44,971 nt of DNA, taken from contig NZ_WHPN01000264.1 of the NCBI RefSeq assembly GCF_009735685.1, positions 1-44,971 of the forward strand, read 5' to 3'. The number at the start of each line of letters is the position of its first letter. The first letter of the stretch is position 1. The notes beneath the pieces are model-generated. The model worked only from the letters and a program-made list of their open reading frames with translations. It ran no database searches and had not been told where the DNA came from. This document shows positions 20,514 to 27,395 of the stretch, piece after piece. Source of the DNA: Streptomyces lycii. Its GTDB lineage: Bacteria > Actinomycetota > Actinomycetes > Streptomycetales > Streptomycetaceae. A program made the translations under genes and the position numbers.

Positions 20514-20710
20514 GGGGTGTCTCCCTTCACGGTGTCGAGGAGTTCGGGCAGGGTGCCGCCGACGGCGGCCAGGCGCTCGGCGATGGCCTGCCAGGAATCC
20601 GGGTCGATGCTCATCAGCCCGTGGACGGCGGCCGGGAGGTCGCCCCGGGCGTGCGCGTTGAGGGCGTCCCGAAGCTCTCCGGCGGCCATGAGCGTGATGC
20701 GTTCGGGCAT
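20510..20710 (-). CDS. Small acidic AICE protein of unknown function
   Basis: A 66-residue protein starting MPERITLMAAGELRDALNAH, predicted mostly helical. A good ribosome site (GGAGG) lies 8 nt before ATG 20710. Its stop overlaps the next gene's GTG. It belongs to the run of four small genes between traB and the Prim-Pol gene. Confidence 0.68.
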   Translation of the reverse strand: MPERITLMAAGELRDALNAHARGDLPAAVHGLMSIDPDSWQAIAERLAAVGGTLPELLDTVKGDTP

Positions 20711-20728
20711 GGGCGGTGCCTCCGTCTC

Positions 20729-20917
20729 TCAGAGGTCGCGGACCGCGTCGACCACGGCGCGGGTGAGGTCGGTGACCGGCTCGGCCGCCCCGGTGCTGGC
20801 GAGGTAGAAGCCGAACATCACGGCGATGAACGCGGAGCCGTAGCCGAGGGATTTGAACTTCAGCAGCGCGGCCAGGGCGGCGCCGAAGAGGACGACGAGC
20901 GAGATGGTGACGACCAT
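20729..20917 (-). CDS. Small hydrophobic spread-like (Spd-type) protein
   Basis: A 62-residue protein with two predicted membrane helices (about 2-18 and 26-44) around a KFKSLGYG turn, then an acidic amphipathic tail. AGGAG precedes ATG 20917. Size, hydrophobicity and position near traB fit Spd proteins that help transferred DNA spread through septa of the recipient mycelium. The name is inferred from context. Confidence 0.72.
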   Translation of the reverse strand: MVVTISLVVLFGAALAALLKFKSLGYGSAFIAVMFGFYLASTGAAEPVTDLTRAVVDAVRDL

Positions 20918-20937
20918 GACGGGGTCTCCTTGTCGGG

Positions 20938-21189
20938 TCAGCGGGTGCCGTCGCGGTGGATGCGGGCGGCGAGGTTGAACAGGTGGCGTCCGATGCGGAT
21001 GCGCTTGCGGTCGCCTCGGCAGCGGCGGCAGGTGCGGCCGGGCTTGAGCCGTCCGCGCCGGTCGCGCTTGAGCTGGTAGCCGAAGCCACGGCAGCGGCGG
21101 CAGTTGCCGAACGGCGAAACCGCACACAAAGCGCTGTAACCGAGCGTGACGAATATGAGGAGTAGGGCAGCGAACGCGGCGAGGGTCAC
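20938..21189 (-). CDS. Small membrane protein with paired CxxC zinc-binding motifs
   Basis: An 83-residue protein: an N-terminal membrane helix (about 3-25), then CRRCRGFGY and CRRCRGD, two CxxCxG motifs as in DnaJ-type zinc ribbons, with basic residues between and after. GTG 21189 follows GGAGG. A membrane-tethered zinc ribbon next to the DNA pump could bind DNA or TraB; this is inference. It is probably co-transcribed with the three small genes downstream. Confidence 0.7.
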   Translation of the reverse strand: MTLAAFAALLLIFVTLGYSALCAVSPFGNCRRCRGFGYQLKRDRRGRLKPGRTCRRCRGDRKRIRIGRHLFNLAARIHRDGTR

Positions 21190-21277
21190 GAAGGGCCTCC
21201 AGGGCGGTTTTCGGGTGGTGTCGCAGGTGGGCCGCTACTTGATGACGGGCTGATCAGCGGCGGTACGGGTCGCTAGC

Positions 21278-21323
21278 GGGGTCGCTACCGGTAGCGGGTG
21301 CTGTTGCTGCCGGTAGCGACCCC
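21278..21323. terminator. Perfect 14-bp inverted repeat after traB
   Basis: GGGGTCGCTACCGG and its exact complement, separated by 18 bp, begin 7 bp beyond the traB stop. It could terminate the traB transcript, but there is no T tract. A third partial copy of the arm (GGGTCGCTAG) lies at 21268. Alternative: a recognition site for an element protein. Confidence 0.5.
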
Positions 21324-21329
21324 GGACGG

Positions 21330-23600
21330 TCAGCTCGCGTCGCGCTTCTTGTCGCGCTCCGTAATCGCTGTGGTGATGTCGGCGCGGACGATGCCGCGCT
21401 TGTTCACCCGCTCGCCGTCGATGCGGCGGCTGATCTGCTGAGTCCTGATCCGGTACGGCTTGAGCGCTGTGGTGAGCTGCTCGGCCTTGGCCTTGGGCTC
21501 CATCTCCGCCCACGGGCCGTAGACCTCCGGCCGCAGCTCGGCCAGCCGGTCCACCACGGCCTCGGACCACACCTTGGGCTCATCGCCCGGGACGACGGCG
21601 GCGATGTCGTCCAAGAGGGTGTCGGCCGTTTCCCGGCGCTCCGGGGTCTGGCCGGCCGCCATGCCCGTCAGGGTCCCTGCCTTGATGCGCGCTTGCCTTG
21701 CCCGGTCGCAGATCAGGTCGGCGGCTGGGTTGTCGACGTAGTACGTGCGCACGATCTGCGGGTCGTCGGCGGCTCCGGCGAGGTAGCCGATGCCCTTGTC
21801 GGACCTGGTGAACGAGGTCGCCCGGATGCCGTTCTTGTACATCGAGGTGCCCAGAATCATGTCGTTTTCGGTCTGGCCCATGACACGCAGGCAGAACCGC
21901 ATCCCGACGCTCGCGCTGATGGCGGTGGGCAACGAGTCGCGGTCCGGGCGCTGGGTGGCGAGCAGCAGGATGACGCCCAGGGCCCGGCCGCGCTTGATGA
22001 TGGCCGTGCACAGGGCACCGGCTTCCTTGCCGTAGGTCTCGTTGGCGAACAGCTCCTGGCACTCGTCGATCGCCAGCACCAGCGGATGCAGCCCGAGCGA
22101 GCGGTTCCCCGCGAGAGCGGGCGTGACCTTGTTCTCCGGGCACTTGTCCTTGGGCAGCGAGGCGATCACCTTCGCGCGCCGCTCCAGGTCCGCATGGACG
22201 TACCGGATGGAGTCGAGCGCCGCGGCGCAGGTGGCGTCGTCAGGGCCGGAGCCGTAGTCGGCGGCGACCTTCTTGCCGATCGGGTCCAGGTCACCGGTGC
22301 CCTTCAGCTCCCAGACCAGCAGCTCGGCCAGCGGGTCGAGCGCGGCGGCCAGCAGCGGCGTGCGCAGGGAGAACGTCTTGCCCATGCCCGGCATGGCGCC
22401 GACCAGCAGGTTGTCGTACATCAGCGTCACGTCGACCCGCCGGCCGCGCTGGTCGGTGCCGAACGGCAACGGCTTGAACAGCGAGGCGGCACCGTTCTTT
22501 GCCAGCGGCCAGACGGCCGGGGGCACCTTGTTGAGCGCCTTGTCGCCCACCCACAGCACCATGCGCCCGGCGTGCTCATCCGGGACCGGCTCCGGCCACA
22601 CGCAGCCCAGCGGGCGCCGCAGGCCGGAGGCCAGCCGCTCGCGGCGGTCGAGGATGTCCGCGACCGTCACGCCGTACGGGAGGTCGACGTCCGCGCGCCA
22701 GCCGGGTCCGTCGCGGGTGATGGGAGCGGGGAACTTGATGCCGTCCCCGCCCTTACCCAACGCCTTGTTGATCTCGGCGTGCCCCAGGGCGCCCAGGGCG
22801 CGTTCCACGATGGTGGACGTCAGCTTCTCCACCTCGGCGTTCACCACGGCGCGGGTGATGACGGGGCGGTCGGCGGGCGCTCCGGCGAAGCCGAATGCGG
22901 CAACCGTGGCGGCCACGGCGACGGCCAGCAGCCAGCCGGGGGCGAGAACGTAGAGGGCGAGAGCGGCGGCGGGGCCGACGATCAGGGCGAGGGTGAACAG
23001 GATGCCGCGCATCCGTACCCGCGCGTCCCGCTGCCGGGACAGCTTGAGGTAGTCGGCCGCGTCCTCCCGCCGTACGGCGGCCAGCCGGACCGGCTCGCCC
23101 TCGGCGTCGGCCACCCACCGCAGCGAGCCGCCGATGAACCGCGCCACGCCGACCGGGGCCCGTGCGGCGAGCGTCCCGGCGTAGAGCGGCAGCCGGACGG
23201 CATGGAAGGCCAGGGAGTGACCGGTGTGCCCGGCCAGCCACCCGAGCGCGTCAAGGAACTCCGGCTTCGACCGCGCCCAGGCCGGGATCACGTCCCGGCG
23301 CTTAGCGGCCCGGATACGGTCCATCAGCCCCGGGCCGGTCGGCTCTGGGGAGTCGACCATCACTGGCCGGTCGTCGTCCGACTCCGACACCGGCGTATCG
23401 GGCCGGGAGTCGGACGACTCGCCAGCCGACCCGTGCGGGGCGCGGTCGGCCGACTGGTCGGCGGTCGGGTCGGCCGACTCGGTGCGGGCCGACCGTGCCT
23501 TGCCGAGGTCGACCACGTCGGCCCCGGAGTCAGCGGTCATGTCGGCTTCGAGTCGCGCGAACAGCTCCCGCTCATGGTTGTTGTCGTCTGCGTGCTTCAC
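21330..23600 (-). CDS. traB: TraB/FtsK-SpoIIIE-type conjugative DNA translocase
   Basis: A 756-residue septal DNA pump, the one protein known to suffice for double-stranded DNA transfer in Streptomyces conjugative elements. An acidic N-terminal region (1-95) is followed by two membrane helices (about 199-219 and 222-241). The FtsK-like motor has Walker A GAMPGMGKT (401-409) and Walker B LVLAIDE (507-513), followed by LLLATQRPDRDS. The C-terminus (about 685-756, AEQLTTALKPYRIRTQQISR...) looks like the winged helix that reads 8-bp clt repeats. GTG 23600 follows GGAAGGA; the six-codon longer TTG form overlaps that site. Spacing on both sides suggests its own promoter. Confidence 0.92.
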   Translation of the reverse strand: MKHADDNNHERELFARLEADMTADSGADVVDLGKARSARTESADPTADQSADRAPHGSAGESSDSRPDTPVSESDDDRPVMVDSPEPTGPGLMDRIRAAKRRDVIPAWARSKPEFLDALGWLAGHTGHSLAFHAVRLPLYAGTLAARAPVGVARFIGGSLRWVADAEGEPVRLAAVRREDAADYLKLSRQRDARVRMRGILFTLALIVGPAAALALYVLAPGWLLAVAVAATVAAFGFAGAPADRPVITRAVVNAEVEKLTSTIVERALGALGHAEINKALGKGGDGIKFPAPITRDGPGWRADVDLPYGVTVADILDRRERLASGLRRPLGCVWPEPVPDEHAGRMVLWVGDKALNKVPPAVWPLAKNGAASLFKPLPFGTDQRGRRVDVTLMYDNLLVGAMPGMGKTFSLRTPLLAAALDPLAELLVWELKGTGDLDPIGKKVAADYGSGPDDATCAAALDSIRYVHADLERRAKVIASLPKDKCPENKVTPALAGNRSLGLHPLVLAIDECQELFANETYGKEAGALCTAIIKRGRALGVILLLATQRPDRDSLPTAISASVGMRFCLRVMGQTENDMILGTSMYKNGIRATSFTRSDKGIGYLAGAADDPQIVRTYYVDNPAADLICDRARQARIKAGTLTGMAAGQTPERRETADTLLDDIAAVVPGDEPKVWSEAVVDRLAELRPEVYGPWAEMEPKAKAEQLTTALKPYRIRTQQISRRIDGERVNKRGIVRADITTAITERDKKRDAS

Positions 23601-23701
23601 TGGGACTTCCTTCCTCAACGGGAGGGGTAGGTCGGGGCTCGGTCATCGCTTTGGTCGGTTGAGAACCGGGCCCCGGCGGGTGTTGAACCTAGGGCCGCTT
23701 G

Positions 23702-23749
23702 AGCCCTGGAACCCTGAGAAGAAATCAGGGCTGATTGGCGCTCAGGGTT
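23702..23749 (-). promoter_or_regulatory. Interleaved inverted repeats in the traB leader
   Basis: Four segments in order A-B-A'-B': AGCCCTG (23702-23708), AACCCTGAG (23710-23718), CAGGGCT (23726-23732), CTCAGGGTT (23741-23749). A pairs with A' and B with B', which is the topology of an H-type pseudoknot. They lie about 100-150 bp upstream of traB and directly after the HNH gene. Possible terminator/attenuator, or a protein site. Confidence 0.45.
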
Positions 23750-23751
23750 GG

Positions 23752-24087
23752 CTACAGGTCGAACAGGCCGCACTGATCAATCGGGGTCGGGGGAAGCTGC
23801 TTGCGGGCCCGCCGGGCGGCGGTGGTGTGGCAGTCGGAGCACCAGGCGCGCAGCTCGCCGGCCGGGAGCCGGGCCGCGGCCACATCGGTGGCGAGCGGGT
23901 CGACGGGTGCGGCCATGAGCCGGACCAGGTGCCCGTGTTTGCTGGTGTAGTGGTCGTGCTCGTGCGGGCACCGGCCCTCGCCCTTGGTGTGGGGGCTGCC
24001 GCAGGCGCCCTCGCACTGGCAGCGGTAGCCGGCCGTCTCCATCACCGTGGTGAACACGGCGGCGCCGACGATGGGACGGGACTTCAC
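23752..24087 (-). CDS. Small HNH-like zinc-finger nuclease
   Basis: A 111-residue protein. Cys/His pairs (RCQCEGACG and RAWCSDCH) frame a His-rich centre (CPHEHDHYTSKHGH), the general arrangement of HNH endonucleases with structural zinc. GTG 24087 overlaps the stop of the methyltransferase gene (GTGA), so the two are translationally coupled. Homologous small HNH proteins occur in actinophages and AICEs. It could nick DNA in transfer or pair with the methyltransferase as a restriction partner; neither is shown by the sequence. Confidence 0.68.
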   Translation of the reverse strand: MKSRPIVGAAVFTTVMETAGYRCQCEGACGSPHTKGEGRCPHEHDHYTSKHGHLVRLMAAPVDPLATDVAAARLPAGELRAWCSDCHTTAARRARKQLPPTPIDQCGLFDL

Positions 24088-25085
24088 GCCGCCACCCCCC
24101 GCGTGCCAGCTTTCGCGCGGCTTCGGAGCAGCCGCAGGGCGACAGCCGCTTGCAGCGGGACGACGCCGTTGCCCAGTGCCTTGAGCTGAGCGGTGCGCGA
24201 CAGGCCCGGCACGGCGGTGACGTGACCGGCCTCCAGGCCCATCATCCATTCCACGAACGCGGGGCTCAGGCGTCCTCGATCGTCAGTTGCCCAGGGGGCA
24301 CGACGGCCCGTGACCGCCTCCCACCGCGCGACGGCCGGGGCGTACTCGCCCCAATCCGGTGCGCCGCCGACGGTAGCGCCAGGTCGCCCTTGCTGCCGCG
24401 TTGGTTCGGGCCGCCCTTCTCCCCGTCCGACGCGCGCGGCGTCGGCAGCAGGGAAACGACCGTCCGAAGGTCCGGGCCGCCCTCCCCGTGCTCGCCGGTT
24501 CCGTTGGTGTCCGAGGTCCGCGGCGTCGGCAGCAGCGTCACCACGTTCGGCAACTGATCCGCGTATCCCCTCCCCTTGCCGTCGCGGGCGCGGGGCGTCG
24601 GCAGCCGTGGCGAGGACGATGAGCCGGCGGCGCTGATGGCACGCGCCGACCTGGTCCGCGCGTACAACGCACCACTCAACATCGAACCCGAGGTCGGCAA
24701 GGTCGCACAGGACAGTGTCGAAGCCGAGTCGAAGGTGGTTCGCGACGTTCTCAAAGATCGCGTATCGGGGTCGTAGAACCCCAAGGGCACGGGCAATGTG
24801 TGGCCAGATGTGCCGGGCATCCTCGGTCCCCTTCCGCCGACCCGCGGTACTGAACGGCTGGCACGGATAACCGCCGATGTAGATGTCGACCGGCTCGACC
24901 TCACACCAGTCGGCCACCGTGATGTCCCCGAGGTTGATCACCTCGGGGTGGTGGTGGGCCAGGATGCGTGCGGCGCCGGGGTCGTTGTCCGCCACCCACG
25001 CGAGCGAGCCGCCGAACACCTGCTGTACGGCGATGTCCAGCCCGCCGTAGCCGGTGCACACCGAGCCGATCCGCCAAGCGCTCAT
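24084..25085 (-). CDS. C5-cytosine DNA methyltransferase with frame-altered target-recognition region
   Basis: A 333-residue methyltransferase. Conserved motifs are I (SVCTGYGGLD, 8-17), IV with catalytic Cys75 (GGYPCQPFS), VI (ENV, 112-114), VIII (QRRR, 151-154) and X (ALGNGVVPLQAAVALRLL near the end). ATG 25085 overlaps the DUF2637 stop. Residues about 161-244, between VIII and WGEYAPAVARWE, show poor third-position G/C bias and read AADAPRP..AADAAD..AADAAR. Another frame of the same DNA gives strongly biased codons and repeated LLPTPR(A/T)SD segments typical of related methylases. Two opposite indels near 24608 and 24352 seem to have shifted this segment. Methylation activity may survive with changed specificity. 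Confidence 0.82.
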   Translation of the reverse strand: MSAWRIGSVCTGYGGLDIAVQQVFGGSLAWVADNDPGAARILAHHHPEVINLGDITVADWCEVEPVDIYIGGYPCQPFSTAGRRKGTEDARHIWPHIARALGVLRPRYAIFENVANHLRLGFDTVLCDLADLGFDVEWCVVRADQVGACHQRRRLIVLATAADAPRPRRQGEGIRGSVAERGDAAADAADLGHQRNRRARGGRPGPSDGRFPAADAARVGRGEGRPEPTRQQGRPGATVGGAPDWGEYAPAVARWEAVTGRRAPWATDDRGRLSPAFVEWMMGLEAGHVTAVPGLSRTAQLKALGNGVVPLQAAVALRLLRSRAKAGTRGVAA

Positions 25086-26059
25086 GCCGCCGCTCCGTCC
25101 TCGTCGACCGAGTGCAGACCGCGACCGCCGGCCCGCTCGCCAAGCAGCCGATCCCGTAGAACCCGGGAGCTGGCAGCCGAGCAGTGCAGCGTCGTGCGGA
25201 TCGCCTCCGCGTTGATCGCCTCGTTCTTCCACTCGGCCGTGACCTCGCGAGCTTCGGCCAGCAACTCAGCCGGCGTACGGGCCGGCTTGGGCTTCGCCTT
25301 GCCGCTGGTCTTGCGGGAACGACGCTTGGGCTTCTCCTGCTCCTGGTCCTGCTTTTCGTCGGCCGCCTCCGGCTCGGTGTCGGAGGGGGCCAGTTCACCG
25401 AGCTTGAGCAGCACGCGGGTGCGGCGCGGGGTGCGCTTGCGCCAGCGTCGCCCGTAGCGCTCGCGCAGCTCGGCACGGTCCAGCTGGCGTTGCCGCTCGC
25501 GGGTGAGCGCTTCGGTGTAGGAGGTGATCTCCCACAGCGTCATGCGCCGCCACAGAGCGAACGTCGAGACCGGGGCCAGCAGCCAGCGGGAGCGGCGGAT
25601 CTTCTCCATCCGGCGCCCGGTCACCGCGCCGATGCGGGAGGCGTAGACGTGGGCGGCGATCTCGGAGAGCACCACCCACAGCAGCGGCATCGTGCCGTGC
25701 GCCAGCTTCGCCGACAGGGTGTGCCCGGCCGCGACGTTGAGCCAGCAGGTGACCAGCGTCAAGGCCCAGGGCACGAAGCGGACCCAGGCGAGCGGCATGT
25801 TCACCCGGATCAGCAACAGGTTGGCGGCCGTGAACACCGGGATCGCCACGTCGATACCGACGGGCAGCATCCACGGCGCCCCGAACCCCCACCGCTCGGC
25901 AGCGCCCGCGACGGCGTCGAAGGAGGAGACGAGACCGAGGATGCCGACCGCGCCGGCCGCCACCGCGACCGAGCCGAGAAGCCCTCGTTCCGGCTTGGAC
26001 AGCGGCGGCACCCCGGCCGCCTCCGTCTCGGGTGCGGGCTTGGTGAGATCGATGCTCAT
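25082..26059 (-). CDS. DUF2637 membrane protein
   Basis: A 325-residue protein with about four membrane helices in the first 150 residues (about 28-50, 62-82, 92-112, 124-142; includes GIDVAIPVFTAANLLLIRVNMPLAW), a basic stretch, an acidic/Lys-rich linker (about 230-262) and a C-terminal helical domain (about 268-310) of helix-turn-helix-like appearance. DUF2637 is a hallmark of AICEs and Streptomyces plasmids and is thought to act in transfer or spread. It overlaps GGDEF upstream and the methyltransferase downstream by ATGA, so the stoichiometry of all three is probably linked. Confidence 0.86.
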   Translation of the reverse strand: MSIDLTKPAPETEAAGVPPLSKPERGLLGSVAVAAGAVGILGLVSSFDAVAGAAERWGFGAPWMLPVGIDVAIPVFTAANLLLIRVNMPLAWVRFVPWALTLVTCWLNVAAGHTLSAKLAHGTMPLLWVVLSEIAAHVYASRIGAVTGRRMEKIRRSRWLLAPVSTFALWRRMTLWEITSYTEALTRERQRQLDRAELRERYGRRWRKRTPRRTRVLLKLGELAPSDTEPEAADEKQDQEQEKPKRRSRKTSGKAKPKPARTPAELLAEAREVTAEWKNEAINAEAIRTTLHCSAASSRVLRDRLLGERAGGRGLHSVDEDGAAA

Positions 26060-26697
26060 CGGTCGGCACCCCCGTGGGCGCCCGGTCGTCCGGCGCGGCG
26101 GCCGTTGACGGTCGGGTGCGGCTCGGTGGTGTCGTCGGCGATGTGGTAGCCGCCGCCGTTCTGCTTGGCCGCGTACATCGCCTCATCGGCCCGCCTCAGC
26201 AGCCAGGGCAGATCTCCCGGCGGCCGGGCGGACCACGCGGCACCGATGGATGCGCCCAGGGCCAGCGGGCGCCCCTCGTAGGCCACCGGCTCGCACAGCC
26301 GCTGGTGCAGCTGCTCCAGCTCCCACGCGAGATCCGCCGGGCTGTAGACCGGGGCCACGGCGGCGAACTCGTCGCCACCGAGCCGCGCGACCTGTCCGGC
26401 GTTGTCGGCGGACCAGTCGGCCAGGCGCCTGCCGATCGCGCTCAAGGCGGTGTCCCCGGCCGCGTGGCCATGGGAGTCGTTGAGGACCTTGAAGCCGTCG
26501 AGGTCGACCACGAGCACGGCACGCGGCCCGTACGCCAGCAGGCGGCGGGCGTCCGTCTCGAAGGTCTCGCGCGTTGCCAGACCGGTCAGCGGGTCCCGGC
26601 GTGCGGCGGCCAGCTTCCGGCGCATCCACATCGTGTGCAGGGACCAGGCGGCGGCCGTGGGGGCCGCGGCCGCGAGTGCGGGGAGCAGGGTGCTCAT
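26056..26697 (-). CDS. Diguanylate cyclase (GGDEF domain), membrane-linked
   Basis: A 213-residue protein that would make c-di-GMP from two GTP. An N-terminal hydrophobic helix (about 3-24) is followed by RDPLTGL (34-40), the metal-site VVDLDGFKVLND (63-74), and an intact active-site GGDEF at 107-111 (ARLGGDEFAAV). The GDLPWLLRRADEAMYAAKQ end is also typical. There is no RxxD five residues before GGDEF, so product inhibition through the I-site is not expected. ATG 26697 overlaps the upstream stop. In Streptomyces c-di-GMP acts through BldD to keep growth vegetative, so an element-encoded cyclase could bias the host toward the growth stage at which mating happens (inference). Confidence 0.88.
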   Translation of the reverse strand: MSTLLPALAAAAPTAAAWSLHTMWMRRKLAAARRDPLTGLATRETFETDARRLLAYGPRAVLVVDLDGFKVLNDSHGHAAGDTALSAIGRRLADWSADNAGQVARLGGDEFAAVAPVYSPADLAWELEQLHQRLCEPVAYEGRPLALGASIGAAWSARPPGDLPWLLRRADEAMYAAKQNGGGYHIADDTTEPHPTVNGRRAGRPGAHGGADR

Positions 26698-27005
26698 GCC
26701 GCCACCGCCCCACGGTGGCCGGCGGACCGGCTCTTGCGGCCGCTCGGCAGCGGGTGCACCTTCAGCAGCTGCGGGGCGTAGGTCTCGATCGCCTCGGCAG
26801 CGATCTGGCTCACCCGGTCCGGCAGGCCGGGGTCGTCGGCGAGGATGTCGCGGGCGGCGTCCAGCCGGGCGGCGCGCTCCTCGTCGGTTTCGTTCTCCTC
26901 GCCGAGCCACAGCTCAAGCGGGGTGCCGAGTGCCAGCTCGGCGAACTCGGTCGGCGTCAGGGCCTCACGGTCCCCGACGAAGGTGCGGGTACGCGCAGAG
27001 CGCAT
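26694..27005 (-). CDS. AICE protein of unknown function, first gene of the GGDEF operon
   Basis: A 103-residue protein starting MRSARTRTFVGDREALTPTEFAEL, with an acidic centre (EENETDEERAARLDAARDIL) and a basic end. No family recognised. GAGGAG at 27012-27017 lies 6 nt before ATG 27005. Its leader holds the second copy of the 42-nt stem-loop also found before the Prim-Pol gene. It overlaps the GGDEF gene by ATGA and is the promoter-proximal gene of a five-gene operon. Confidence 0.75.
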   Translation of the reverse strand: MRSARTRTFVGDREALTPTEFAELALGTPLELWLGEENETDEERAARLDAARDILADDPGLPDRVSQIAAEAIETYAPQLLKVHPLPSGRKSRSAGHRGAVAA

Positions 27006-27039
27006 GGTCAGCTCCTCGTTACGTCGGTGGGTTGGGGAG

Positions 27040-27081
27040 CCGTGGCGGCCGACACTGCTTGGTCGGAGGCGACCGCCACGG
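27040..27081 (-). promoter_or_regulatory. Conserved leader stem-loop, copy 2 (upstream of the GGDEF operon)
   Basis: It matches copy 1 at 39 of 42 positions. On the minus strand, the changed positions are 10 (G to T), 25 (A to C, in the loop) and 33 (C to G). Positions 10 and 33 are stem partners, so the pair goes from G-C to U-G, which keeps pairing in RNA. It ends 35 nt before ATG 27005. No gene on this strand ends just upstream, so it is not merely a terminator. Confidence 0.75.
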
Positions 27082-27286
27082 TGCAGGGCAGTTCAGAGAT
27101 GCGTCGCCCCGTGGAGCGGAGCGAACGGGTGCACGGCCTTTGCCGTGCGGGCCGCCTTTTCGGAGGAGGCGGTGACCTCGTCACGCTGTTCAGTTCTGAA
27201 GCAACCGGCGCTGCCTTCGGCCCCTTTCACAGGGCCTTCCGGGCGCAGAGCAGCTGAGGGCACAAGATCCCTAGAGATCCTGTCCT

Positions 27287-27306
27287 CAACTCCTCTTTAG
27301 GAGTTG
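27287..27306. promoter_or_regulatory. Candidate GntR/KorSA-type operator
   Basis: A perfect inverted repeat, CAACTCCT-CTTT-AGGAGTTG, 89 bp upstream of the GntR gene in the divergent region between it and the GGDEF operon. It is the best repressor site in the gap. Confidence 0.6.
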
Positions 27307-27342
27307 CCATGACTATGCCGCACCACCCGAAGGTCGTCAACA

Positions 27343-27352
27343 CCTCTTGAGG
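27343..27352. promoter_or_regulatory. Second candidate GntR operator
   Basis: CCTCTTGAGG, a perfect 10-bp palindrome inside CAACACCTCTTGAGGAC, which resembles the first operator (shared CAAC-x-CCTCTT) and lies 43 bp before the GntR start. Confidence 0.5.
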
Positions 27353-27395
27353 ACTTATGCTGAGACGGACGACGATCAGGGATGGGTGAGCACGG

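Noticed and set aside
24266..24904. 212-codon minus-strand frame overlapping the methyltransferase, as a separate gene
   Set aside because: Only its middle has coding bias and methylase-like sequence; it has no ribosome site or domain of its own. It is better explained as the displaced frame of the methyltransferase.
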